Assembly: GCA_026261815.1 (NCBI GenBank)
Contig: JAMPIT010000258.1
Span: forward strand, 11,027,501-11,091,500
Source of the DNA: Monarcha castaneiventris obscurior
Lineage: Eukaryota; Chordata; Aves; Passeriformes; Monarchidae
Direction: 5' to 3'
Length of the DNA: 64,000 bases
Part shown: piece by piece, positions 25,871 to 37,425 of the stretch
Layout of the letters: each line of letters begins with the position of its first letter
How positions within the stretch are numbered: the first letter of the stretch is position 1
Notes under the pieces: generated by a model
Seen by the model: the letters and a program-made list of their open reading frames with translations, nothing else
The model's database searches: none
Told to the model about the DNA's origin: nothing
Translations under genes and position numbers: made by a program

Positions 25871-28800
25871 GCAGGGAAGAAGCAGTGCTCCGAGCCAAGC
25901 TCCAGCGGCCCCGCCGGGAGGCTTGTGCCATGAGCACGCCCCACACACCCCGGAGTGCTGGGGGGCCTTGGGGCACCCCACAGAGCTGCCAGGGCTCTCC
26001 CCGTGCCTTCCCCTGCACTCACCAGCCTGGTTCTCTGCTGAACCTTGCTGCTGGCAGGATGCTGGGGCAGACCCCCAGCCCTTGCCCTTTGCCTCAAGGC
26101 CAAGCCGGCAGTCTGGCTCCGGTGAAATTCCCCATCTGACCCTGGGCTGAAGAGGCCATTACCATGTAAATCACTGAGCCTGGAAGGCAGAGAATGTGGA
26201 GCAGCCTTGATGGAGAGGGATGAGATAAGGGGGCTTTTATTGAAACCCAGAAATCTTTTATTCTTTTTCCACCAGCCACTCAAACTGCAGCTGAAAGCCC
26301 AACTGGGGCTTGTATGAGACTTGTTAGAAGAAAATATTGCGAAAAATGCAAACAATGCTTTGGATATGTGTCTTAGAGTGGAAGTCACCTCTTGTACCTC
26401 TCCAAGTCACCCCTCTCCTCTATTTCCCATCGTGGCCTGGAGTAGCATCCCTGTGCTGTCACACCAGCAGGGCTTGATGGTGGTTTCCTTGCTCTGTCTG
26501 GCTCCTCCCGGTTGCAGCATCAAGGGCTTAGAGCAGGCGGTCCCTCAGCCCTGTAAATCACACATTCACGGAACACCAGAGTCCCGGGGCTGGTGTGAGT
26601 GAGATCGCAGAGAAAGGATTCCCAGCCTTTCCCTTGATCCTTTTTTTTTTTTTTTTCTTACATCAGTGTTCTTTATTTACTCCTTATTGCATATGGCAAA
26701 GCCAGGAGGAGAGAAGAAGAGAAAAAAGGCACAAGTCTGCAGGGGAGAAAAGAGAGGCGTTATTGTGAACGCGTGTTGTCCCTGGCTGGTGGCACAGCAA
26801 TTCTGTGGGATGTGGGATTCCCTGCTCCTAGGGCTGCCTTGCAGCTATGCCACAGTCAGTGGGGGCTGCTCGGGAAAGGCTGTGCTGGGGTTGGAGAATG
26901 GCTTCTGGCAGCAGTTGCTGCACAGAGCAGCGGTGCCGGGCTGGCCTGGCTGTGTCCCCCCTCAGCTCAACACGGACTCGTTAATAATTAACCAGGTGCG
27001 GAGACAGGCGTCCCGCGTGTAATGGCATCGCAGACATCCGACACTCCTAATGGCCTCCTCGCTCTGCTTCCCACAGCAGGGCTGCCAGCTGATCCTGCCA
27101 CTGCTCCTGAAGGTCATCCCTGTGGTGCCATCCCCTCCCAAGGGTGCCAGAGCCCCTGCCTGCATGCCTCGCCCCACGTCCTGCCTCCAGGCACTGATCA
27201 GGGTCACAGCTTCAGCCCCGGGATGGCTCTCGAGGAGCCCCTTTCTCTACAGCCCCCAGTGCCTGCAGAGGGGCAAGGCCAAACCAAGCTGGGCTTTCTG
27301 TCAAGGAGCCATCCTACCTTTCATCCAAATCCGTTTTTCCATTTAGGAGAAGCCCTCTGGCACGGGCTGGCTGTCCCTGTGCTGGGGCTATGATGTGCTG
27401 CATCAGCACCGACTGCACGTGCTGGCTTTGCAGACCCACACCTGGGGGATGCGGCCATGTGGCTCCTTGAGTGTTCTCGAGCTGCCAGAACATGTCAGAG
27501 GCTGGGTGTAACACTGGGCACAGCAGGTCATGGGGAAGCAGAAAACAAGCCCACGGGGAGGGAAAGCCACTGGCAGCAGCTCAAGCATCGCTGCAGTTGC
27601 TGGAGCTGGGCTGGGACTTGGGCACAAAGCCCTGTCCCTCCATGCCAGAGAGAAATATCTGCAGCAGTGTCAACACTGGCTCTGGACCTCACAAAGGGAC
27701 TGCTGGAGGCACCAAACTTCAGGGGGCCCCTCTGAAGAGACCACCCTGCTGTGATAAGGCACCAAAGTCCCTGGAAAATGAAGGTAAAGGTTCAGGTAGG
27801 GGATTAGCAGGTGGGATTAAAGGCTCAGCAGCTCTTGAAGTGGATCTGAATCACATTCTAAAGCAGCCCACCGCAGCTGTGCAGTGAGGAATTGCTCCTT
27901 GTCTGGCTTAATTGCATCTCATAGCAATTCCTTGCTTGCTGTCTATGCTCACCTTTCCCAGGGTCACAGTGAGGGTGCCCTGTGCATCCCTGACAGCAGC
28001 TTGGCCATCACCATATTTGGGGCTGACACACAGTGAGGGTAAGGAGGCCAGTGGCAGAGCTGCCACCAAAAAATCACTTGGAAATGTGGAGAAATGCCTT
28101 TCATCCACCAAATTTCAGTCACCAGCAAAGAGATTTAATTTTAAGCACCATTTGATTTTAAAGAACCAGAATCTGCTGTCACCAGTGACTTCCACCTTTT
28201 CCAAACAGACACCCGAGAGCTGGTGGTGCCACCAGGCTGCCCCCCTGCACCTGAGCACCCAAACCCCTCCAGCCCCAGTGCTGGCAGTCGAAAAATTGCT
28301 GTCTGATGTGCCCAGCAATGTTTGTCACCTACTTCTTTGACACCTTGTGAATGCTCCCAAATGCCAGTGGTGGATGCCGCGGGGATGCTGTGCCTCCCCA
28401 AAACCCCCAAACACTGGCAGTGCAGGACAGGGGAGATCTTCACTGTGCAGTGACTTTTCACAGTCAGGAAAACTCTCACATTTCCAAAAACAAGTCGGGG
28501 GTGGAGAGGGCTCTGCCCAACAGTGCCCATATCAAATAGGCAGCCCTGGGAAAAGGGCTTATCTGTAACTGACTCCAGTGGTGGATATGTGGAAGAGTGT
28601 GGATGGAAAAGCAGCCAAATAGGGCTGGGTGAAGCCAGTGGGCACTGCCAGTGCTGTCACACACAGAAAAAGGGCCAACACTGGGCAGGTGGGGACTGAT
28701 CCCCCTCTGCCCCCACCAGATCCATGAGTCTTCACTTTGAATCTGTGTAATGAGAAAGTATTTCCTTGATTTTAAAAAAGCCAAGCCAACTAATTTGGCT

Positions 28801-31249
28801 GCTCTCCTTGTTTTGAGAGACACGGTGAGGACTTCTAGGCTACTGAATTTCTTCTCAACCAAAAGTCACAGCTTGTCCCTCCACCTGGATGGTGCTCAGT
28901 CCCGCAGTGAGGCAGAGTAGCCACCAGCTGCGCTGCTCATCCCATGGCTCTGCCACACTAGCACACCTTTTTGGAGTGGTTTCTGTTCTTTTTCCAGTAT
29001 CCATCCATCCTTCTCCTCACGGTTTTTGTGAATATCATTGGCACTGTGAAAAGGAGTCCACAGGGACATCGGGGTCTCCTATCTAAAAGACAATTGAAAG
29101 CCCTGCATTGTCTGAGAATGCTGGGATTATTTTTCCACTGCATGCAGCATTTTGCTTCATCTGACTGTATTTCACCCCCTCATCTACGAGTCTCGTGGCC
29201 CAGGTGTGGTCCCCTGGGACCATGCTGGCTGGGGACACTGCAGGGCTCCGGGGGATGCCGTGTGCCGAGGGGACAGGGAGGGGATGCAGAGGCGAGCAGG
29301 ACTCTCCCATGCAGGGTTGCCATATCAACAGGTTCTCTGTGAGTCTCTCACTGCAGATGCAGCGTTCTGGGATGCTGTGATGAGAGCTCCAGCACTCCTG
29401 GCTTGTGGCCCCACATGCCTTCAAGTGCCCTCTCCTCTCTGCTTCCTGGGGGCTCTGCCAGGCATGTCCCCAGGTGCATTTTGCTTCTCCCAGTGCTGCC
29501 AGTTTGCAGCCTGCTGCCTGCATCCGTCCCTGCTCACCTGGTCATCATCGCAAGGCAGCAGCTTGAGCAGCTGCAGCTGATGCTGAGGGGGACAGGAGGG
29601 ACACCGAGCCCACAGACAGGTGAGAAAGGAAGCAGCGGGGACCAGTGGCTTTTCCCAACACCCTGCAGCATCCCCCATGGTTGCAGCAGGGCTGACCCCC
29701 CAGCCCACAAAATGCAGAAAGGGAGCAAACAGCAGGTCATTTACTAATTTCAGAGGGCAGAGGAGAGTTTTATTGTCTGACATTGGCCAAAGCACCAGGC
29801 AGCAATGCTAGGTGCCCCATACTGGGTTGCCCTGAAACATCCTGAGCCTCTTCCAAGGCCTCTGTTACCTCAGCATGGCTGTTCTACAGCTGCCAAAATC
29901 GGTGAGAAATGCTGAAATCAGTGAGAAATGCTCTTTGCTGGCAGGGCTGCATGGCAGAGATATTTCATCTGGCAAAACCGGTCTGAGCAGGAGGCTGAGG
30001 CCGCCAGAGCAGGGGGGGACCACCACCACCCCTCATCCTCCTGGAGGGATGGGGTGACAGTGTGGGGTGGCCTGGGAAGCTCCCAGGGAGCCAGGGAAGT
30101 GTCAGGTAGAGGTGAAGGGGGCAAACAGGTGTGTGGGGTGAATGAAAATGGGGGACTGTGGGACAGCAAGAGACGGACATGTCCCTGCAGACCGAGGCCC
30201 CCGCAGCTGATGCAGGAGGCAGAGCAGGAGGAATTTGCTCTGGAGGCATTTGCTACTTCAGATAGCTGGGATGCCGGAGCTGGGAGGGTGTTTACATTTC
30301 CTCCCTTATCTGCACATAGGCACTGTGGGGCCCCTTTCCTGCTGAACAGGTTCTCCTCGGCGGGGGAGAGGCAGGAGCTCGGCGCCAGTGCTGACCCCGC
30401 ACGGTCCTTGGTTGCCAGGGTTGCCTGCAGGGACGGGAGGTGGGATGGGCAGCCATGTGCCAAAGCCCTATTGAACCTCTGTCTGCATGGGGTGGGTGGG
30501 CTGGGCACCCCCCAGAGCACACCCCACCTCTCCTCCTGTGAGTGCACCTCTCTGGACACCTCATCTGAGGGTGTGTGTGACTCAGAGTCACCCATCATGT
30601 TCTTGCTCGTGTGGCTTGGCTTTGCCTGTCAGGGTATAAACCCCCTTTGCTCCTTGTGTCTGGGACCTACACGGGAAAAGGGTCCTGTGGAGGAGTCGGG
30701 GGTCATGGCATCCCTAGATGTGTCCCCCTCACCGTCGTGCCGTGGCAGACAGAGGGGTGCCCTGAGCCTGCGGGCCCCTGGCTCTGCTCCGTGGGCAGCA
30801 GCTCTGGGTGCCAAGCCTCTCCCCGCTGGACACTGGCAGGGCAGAGGGTGATCCCAGGGACAAGACAGCACTGCTGGCAGCATGGCAGTGCCAGCCTGTG
30901 TGCTCACTGAGCTGAACCTCGACCATGTCCCCTGGAAATTACCAGCCCTGGAAGTGTGTCCTGTTCCAGGAGCTGCAGTGCCCAGGGCATCCCCCGAGTA
31001 CCAGCACAGCCGGGCAGGCGAGCAGAGAGTGCTGCAGCTCGGCCCAGCAGCGCTGCCATGACCTGCCTGCCCACGCTGCGCCTCCCACATCCAGCAGCCT
31101 CAAACCCTCCTAGAGCTTCCACATCGTCTCTCAAAGTGCTGCTCCTTCTCCCCAGACACCCCACGGATATGTTAAGCGATGCAGGGCCGTGGCAGAGCCT
31201 GCAAACCCCTGCAGCTGCCCTGTGCTGGGATGACAACTGCCCGTTTATT
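25871..31249. other. GC-rich intergenic DNA, no gene recognised
   Basis: GC content rises here and open frames overlap on both strands (up to 307 codons at 29928-30851), typical of stop-poor GC-rich DNA. None has a domain, signal peptide or family resemblance. A small AT patch at 26985-27055 carries TTAATAATTAACC. Confidence 0.45.
26641..26656. repeat. T16 homopolymer
   Basis: Sixteen consecutive T residues followed by CTTACATCAG. No attached element is recognised. Confidence 0.85.
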
Positions 31250-31545
31250 CCTGCTCTGTTTTCTCTCTCTTGGTGAGCCTTTGATCCATGGCAATACTTT
31301 GCCTCTCGCTCCACGACAACTTAATTTCTATAGTAACCTCCTGTGCTGGATCTTGTTGAAAGGCCTTTTGAAAATCTGAATAAACTGTCGAGTGGTTTTT
31401 CCTCTACTCACTCTTTACTGGAGTATTAGAAGAGTTCTAATACAAGAAATGAGGCTGGATAGTCCTGTATCAAGCCAAAAACGTTGCAATCATCCAACCA
31501 CTCAGGTTTTGATAATCGTCTCTTCCAATTTGCCAAACACACAGG
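31250..31545 (-). mobile_element. CR1-type LINE fragment (sense on - strand)
   Basis: The + strand has GATCTTGTTGAAAGGCCTTT followed by TGAAAATCTGAATAAACTGT, then phrases near TTTTGATAATCGTCTCTTCC. These match the antisense of the middle of the CR1 reverse-transcriptase region. Frames are broken. Confidence 0.55.
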
Positions 31546-31679
31546 ATTTTTCCTTGCAATGCTCCCATGGCACCAGCAAGGCCATGGTGGACCCTGGGGA
31601 CATGAGAGTCCCCCGACCCTGCTCTGGGCCAGCAGCGAGGGGGATTGCCACAAACCACTTCAGCTTGTTACAAGATTTT

Positions 31680-31880
31680 AATTAATCTATGAAAATTTCC
31701 TATCTGCAAATAATTCAGACCTTATGAAATTCCAATAAAACCATTTATCACAGCTGGCAATTTGATGCTGGCAGCGGAGCTCTTGGACGCTTGGGGAGTA
31801 ATTGATAGCCTAATATAATTTTAAATTAGGGTTTGTGTTATTAATTTCAGGCTTCTGAAAACACTTCTTTGTTTGGACTA
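31680..31880. promoter_or_regulatory. AT-rich island in GC-rich DNA
   Basis: A sharply bounded AT-rich stretch with TTAATTAATC, CAATTTGATGC and TATAATTTTAAATTAG words, directly right of the CR1 fragment and left of the minisatellite. A candidate conserved non-coding element; no direct proof. Confidence 0.3.
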
Positions 31881-32005
31881 AAACCCAGTTCTCCCGTGAC
31901 GCTGCAGGCAGCGAGCACACACCCAGGGCTGCCCGTGGGCAGCAGCCCTGTCTGTTCCCTGCAGGGCCAGGGACACCCAGCATCCCGTGGGGGCTGTGAC
32001 AGCAG

Positions 32006-32136
32006 GAGCAGGGCTGGCTGGTGACACGGCTGTGCATCCCTTGGGAGCAGGGCTGGCTGGTGACACGGCTGTGCATCCCTTGGGAGCAGGGCTGGCTGGT
32101 GACATGGCTGTGCATCCCTTGGGAGCAGGGCTGGCT
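32006..32136. repeat. 39-bp minisatellite, 3.4 copies
   Basis: Three full copies (32006-32044, 32045-32083, 32084-32122) and a 14-bp partial copy of a unit starting GAGCAGGGCTGGCTGGTGAC. The copies are nearly identical; the third has CATGG where the others have CACGG. Because 39 is divisible by three, the repeat keeps all frames open and creates spurious proteins. Confidence 0.92.
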
Positions 32137-32749
32137 CCCGAGGCGGGGGGCTGGGGAGGAGCAGTGGAGCTGAGAGCAGCGTGTACCCACAGTGCGGGCT
32201 GAGCGCGACCCCCGTGCCCCAGCTCAGCACTTCTGCAGTTAAATACTCGGATCAAGTAATTTACACTTACGCATCCATCACCTTTCAGGGATGTGGGATC
32301 CTTCTCCCCCTGCTGAGTAACATCCCTGCGTGTTGCTAAACAGCTATTACACCCTGTTGCGGGGTGACTGAGTTTTGGAGGTGGGAGAAGGAAAATGATC
32401 CCTGTACTTACGTGGTCTCAATTCCATAACACGTTCAAAAGCTTGAAAAAGATACTGAGTAATGAATATGTAATGTCAGCCAAAATGTGGCAGTCTCACA
32501 ATCCCTCCACTCCAGCACCCACCAGCTATCCCAGGGACAACGGGAGCAGCAAGGGACAGACCCCACGGCAGGGGGATGTCATGGGAAGCCTGTGGGCACC
32601 CCAGTGCTGCACTGGGGCTTTCTGTCCAGGCCAGGGCTTCCACCACAGAGCCCCAGGCTGGGAAGGGGTTGTTGGTGACATGCCAGGGGACCTGGGAAGG
32701 GCCGGGGACAGCAGGGATAGTGAGACCAGGCGAGATGTGAGGCAAGAGC

Positions 32750-33860
32750 ACGTTTGATGTGATTCACTAATTAACGGGCACACCAGGCCTTGAAAGTGCA
32801 AACCATTAAAGAGGTGCAAAGGATTTCATGTTTTAAATTATTTATCCATTTTTTTCTCTCTTTTTCTAACTAGGCACTGTGAGGAGCAGCCCATGAGTGG
32901 CCGACTGGGAGCAGTGTGGCCATGCCCGAGTCTGGTGGGAGGGAAACTAATGCAGGACTGGGCTTCATCTGCTGCTGCCCAGCTCTGGGATTAGCACCAG
33001 GAGCCAGACCCATGGGGCAGGGGCTGCGTGTGGGGCAGTGTAGCCAGCAGATACTCACCCCCAGCCAGGAATCACTGGGGACCCTGGGGGGCTATTGCCA
33101 CCAAAGGGCAGCTCTGGGGACCCTGGGGCATCATAATGGGGTTCTCATAAACACCCCCTGTCCTCCCCATCTCTGCCCCCTGAGCACGGCAGAGTGCAGC
33201 TGCTTAACCCTTTCTTGGGGACCATCAGGACACTGAGCCAGAGGCATAATTGAGCAGGGGAGCGATTATCACGTTAAAAATCTGGACACAACCCCGTAAC
33301 AAGATTTGCAATTTGTACCAGGCAGGCAGGCAGGCTGCAGTGTACTTTCCCTATTAGGGGCCACATGCTGTTAGCAATCACATTAGTGGGGCTGGGATTT
33401 AGCATCAGGAAATCAAAGTGGTCCCTGCAGACCCCAGCCTATTGCCAAACCAGCCAGGTAGCCAAGGGGCAAGGAGGGGCTGCTCATCCCCACAGCTCCC
33501 TGCTCACAGCTGGACTGAGCTATGCTGGGGCCCTCCTTGCTCCTGCCAGCACGGGGAGCCACAGGGTCCTCCCACTTGGTCACCTGGTGGCTGAGCCCCC
33601 TTGGATGTCAGAACAGAGTTTGCTCTGCTCCCAGCTGTGCTGAAGCCCCAGCAGAGTCCCAGCCCTTGCAGACGCGCTGCTCTCATTCACTATTTTATTC
33701 TTCTGATCCATTGGTTAAACAGATTTTAATCCACACAGTCTGGAGCTATTGATACCATGCCGTGCTAATTTGTTAGCTGGCTGTCAAGTAAATGAAGTGA
33801 AATGCCAAATATTAAATGAAATGTATTGCATGAAACGGGCCAGTGCCGAGTTCCCCATTT
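32750..33860. promoter_or_regulatory. Three AT-rich islands (32750-32880, 33240-33420, 33680-33860)
   Basis: Each is 130-180 bp long within GC-rich DNA. Words include CACTAATTAACGG, GAGCGATTATCACG and CCAAATATTAAATG. The pattern suits enhancer-type sequence, but nothing here proves function. The GC-rich spacers hold only chance open frames. Confidence 0.3.
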
Positions 33861-34959
33861 CCCATGCGGCATTCCGCTCCCACGCAGGGCTCAGGGAGAT
33901 TTATAGGTCTCATGGGCCTGGACTTTGAGCAGTGGGGTGCTCTTGGGGTGTGCATTGGCACATGGGACACCTGCAGGGCTCCCCTGGCCCCACAGCTTTG
34001 GAGGGAGCAGGAGCTATCCTAATCTGCACAAGAGCTGGGACATGTAGCCGTGTACAGCCAGGCCCTGGTGTCTCACCCCTCTGCCTCCAGTGGGGAGGAT
34101 TGCACTGCTGCATCCCAGCACCCATGACACCTCCCAGCTCACTGGGTGCCCTCTCTGCCCCTCAGTGTGTGGCCTGAGGGGTCCTGCCAGCCCCCGGGGG
34201 ATGCTGGAGGCTGCTCTGTGTTGGGCCAGCTGCATGAGTGCAAGGGGGCACCTGCTCCCCGAGTGCCGCGCCTGGGAGATTATTTATTTGGTGAGTTATG
34301 ACTCTGTTTTCCCCTGTGTAAATATCTGGGAAGCACAGCTAATGTTCTGTGCACAGCTGAGGCAATTACAGCCTTCAGCACAGCTCTGCACCCCCAGCCC
34401 CCTCACAGAGATCAGCCCAGTCGTGTCCCTGCCCCATGCAAAGGCAGAAACTCCCATTAAACCCCCACAGAGAAACACAGCCAGCTCTGCCCACAGCCCT
34501 CAGCAGCCCCACTCTGGGCCCTTGGGGCTGGATGTGCTCTTGGGGCAGCCCCACATGGGTCAGCTGTGCTGAGATTACCCTTCCAGCTGTGCCCTGGGTG
34601 GTCTTTACCGCTGTTCCAGGAGCTGAAGATGTGCAGAGGTGATTTTTCAGCTGTGCCTGGGGTGCCTCTCCAGCTGTGCAGTGGCGGGATGGGGCTCCAG
34701 CTGAGCAGGGCTGGCTTTTCCAGATGTAGCAAGGAGAGCTCAAGCTGCCCCCAAAAATGTCGGGGAAGATCCCCATAGCCCCACATCCCCAAACAGAGCA
34801 GGTACAGCCCCAGACCACTCTCCTGCAGACAGGAGCGGGGCTGATGCTCTGGTCCCAAGGGCTGCTCATTTCTCTCAGGAGGGCGGGTGCCTGGGCCATG
34901 GAGCCTGGGCAGCAGCTGTGTCTCCCAGGCCCCAGCCCCTCGACGACAGGCAGCCCCCG

Positions 34960-35135
34960 AATCAGCTTCATTAAGAACCATTGATCTGTTTCCTGCTTAA
35001 TATATTTTTCATTTCCAAATGTTTTTTTCCAGGCTCCACAGCGTTTGCAGCTTGTACCAATTAAGGCAGCAGCACAGAATGAGTGCTGCAGCCCATTAAT
35101 TAAACTTACAGGGGGAGATTAAGTGCCCACTCCAT
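34960..35135. promoter_or_regulatory. AT-rich island with CCATTAATTAAAC
   Basis: Contains GCTTAATATATTTTTC, ACCAATTAAGG and CATTAATTAAAC within 175 bp. Candidate homeodomain-bound element; the flanks are GC-rich and non-coding by eye. Confidence 0.3.
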
Positions 35136-37329
35136 TCTCCCTGGCAGGTCTCTCTGAGCAACAGGCGTGCTGGGGACAGGAGCAAGGCTGAGCACTCACG
35201 TGCTGCTCACCTGCCCTCTGTCCCTCCCTACCTGTCATGTTCCCATCTGGCCATGAAGCCCCTGCCATGCTCAGCTCCAGCCTGTGGCCCATGGATGCTC
35301 ACCCTGGGCACAGTGTGGGCTGCAGAAGCGCAGGAGCACAGGGAGTGGGAGCTTCCAGGCCCCCAGGGACCAGGGCTCAGGGCTGGCTCCTCCTGGCTGT
35401 GCTCGGAACGGGGGTGCTGTGCTCAGTGTCTGCATGTCGGTGCCTTCATTTGGGAAAGGGCACAGGGCACATGGGAATGCTGCCTTGTCCTGTGCCTGCC
35501 AGGGACAGGGGTTCGTGCTGGTGGCAGAGCTGGGGCGCCCTCCGTGCTGTCATGCTCCTGAGTGGCTTCTGCCCTCACTGCAGAGCAAGGGCACCTGAGC
35601 AAGGGGCTCCATGGCTCCCACATGCCTCCACTGAGCCAGCTGCGGGCACAGCTCTGCCCCACGTTCACAGAGGTGGTCAGGGACCAGCTGTGGGCTTGCT
35701 CAGGTGGATCTCTGGCTCATGGCAGCCCTTGACACCCCGCCATTGGCAGGAGGTGCCCATGCCGAGCTGCTGCCTCCAGGAGGAACACCCTGACGGGCCA
35801 CCTGAGCTCCAGGCGCCGGCACCAACACCGTGGAGCAGCAAACTGTGCCTATGGTGTCATATACTGTTGCCATGGAAATGATCACACTGTCACATGCTGG
35901 CATCCTCCCACCCAGGGCACCTGGGCAGCCCCTCTGGCACTCACTTTGGTGTTGATAATGCCAGTGGGCAGGTGATTCACAGCCCTGCAGCAGGAGGGAA
36001 CGTGCAGGTGCAGCAGGAGCAGGCCTATGGGTGCAGGTGGATCACCCCATTGCAGTGGGGTCTTGTTGACTAGTCCTCCATACCTTAATTTAGACAAAAA
36101 AAGGGAAAATAGAGCCATGCCCAAAACCTGGAGCATGGCCCAAACCCCGAGTTGGAGGCAGAGGTGCTTTCCTCTGGGCAAGGATGGCTAAGAAAAAGGG
36201 ATGGTGCAAAAAGCAAAGACCAAGAAGGGAGATGCTGAACTCAGTGAAGCAGTGGAGGGTTCATCTGGGGTCATGTCAAAGAGCCAGGAGGGAACCCACT
36301 CTATGTCCCATATCAGCCCTGTACAGCAGACCACTGCCTCTTTGGGCAGGAGCAGAGCCTGGCAGGCACAGACAGTTCCACCAGCAGAGCACCATGGATT
36401 TCCCTTCAGCATTTCACTTATTGCCACATGACATTTTGATTAAAAACTTGTTTTATGAGGAATTAAGAGGACACAGCAGATGGATTAAAAACCTGCTCAT
36501 GGACAGATTCCCTACCTGGTGCTGTTAATGGGGAAACATCAGAGAAAGCCTATGCCAAGGAGAGGCCCTGGGGATTAAAACTATTTACTGTTTCCAGCAA
36601 CAGGTAATGTGAGGTTGCAAAAACTTCCCTGGTGTGCAGAAGATTTGAGAAATGATAGTGAAGAAGAAGATGGCTTGCTGCAGCATCCCAGCCTGAGGTA
36701 CCAGGGATAGCAAAGCAGAGCAAGCTGCAACATGAAGTGACATTGTGTTTAGGTGTAGGTTTAAGGAGAAATGGGGTGTCCTCTTTCCTGAAACACATTT
36801 TACACAGCTCTATGGTCAGGGCACATTAACCTCTGAGTTTTCTATTTGTTTGGGTTTTTTGCCTTCCTGCGAGCAGTTGGTTCTGTGGAAAACCATCCCC
36901 CATGCCTGCTTTGGGACACCCAGTCTGGCCACGGGCTCTCCACTCGTCTGACACCATTGTGAACACAGGGCAAGGGCAGGATGCACAGCCCTGCTGGGGC
37001 TAGTGGGGCTGAGGAAACCTGCAGCAGGTGGTGGGCTTGGAGCAGGTGACAAGGAATAAACCCAGCCTTGCTGGGGGCTGAGCCTCTCCTGCCCATGGAC
37101 TGCAGGGAACTGCGTTGTGTGAGGCAGGGGGAGGGCAGGATGCTGCCTGCTGGCCCTCGTGGGCTCAGCCCCGCCTCCAGCTTGGGGCACCCACCAACTC
37201 TGTCCCCAGCATCAAGGCTGGAAATGCCACACGAGGCTGTGGGGTTGGACCAGGGCAGGAGCAGCATCTCCTGCCTACACTGACACCAGCACTGGCACAG
37301 TGGCACCCACAGCATCACTTGGTGTTTCC
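35136..37329. other. No gene recognised
   Basis: GC-rich, with chance open frames up to 214 codons (35237-35881) overlapped by others in all frames. There is a small AT-rich pocket at 36400-36500. Confidence 0.45.
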
Positions 37330-37425
37330 CTGCCTCATTGCTTTCGATTTAGCAGTTGCTAGAGAAACTAAAAGTTGCAGTTTGGGGAGCATCTGCATTT
37401 TAATTAGTAATTACCAACAGTGCTG
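37330..37425. promoter_or_regulatory. AT-rich island with paired TAATTA sites
   Basis: TAATTAGTAATTA at 37401-37413 places two TAATTA cores one base apart, preceded by ATCTGCATTT. This is a classic homeodomain-type target; binding is inferred only. Confidence 0.35.

Noticed and set aside
25344..26150. 268-codon + strand open frame
   Set aside because: Its first half is antisense to a CR1 fragment and its second half lies in GC-rich DNA. It is not a gene.
29928..30851. 307-codon + strand open frame
   Set aside because: No family resemblance, overlapping open frames on both strands, and composition follows local GC content.
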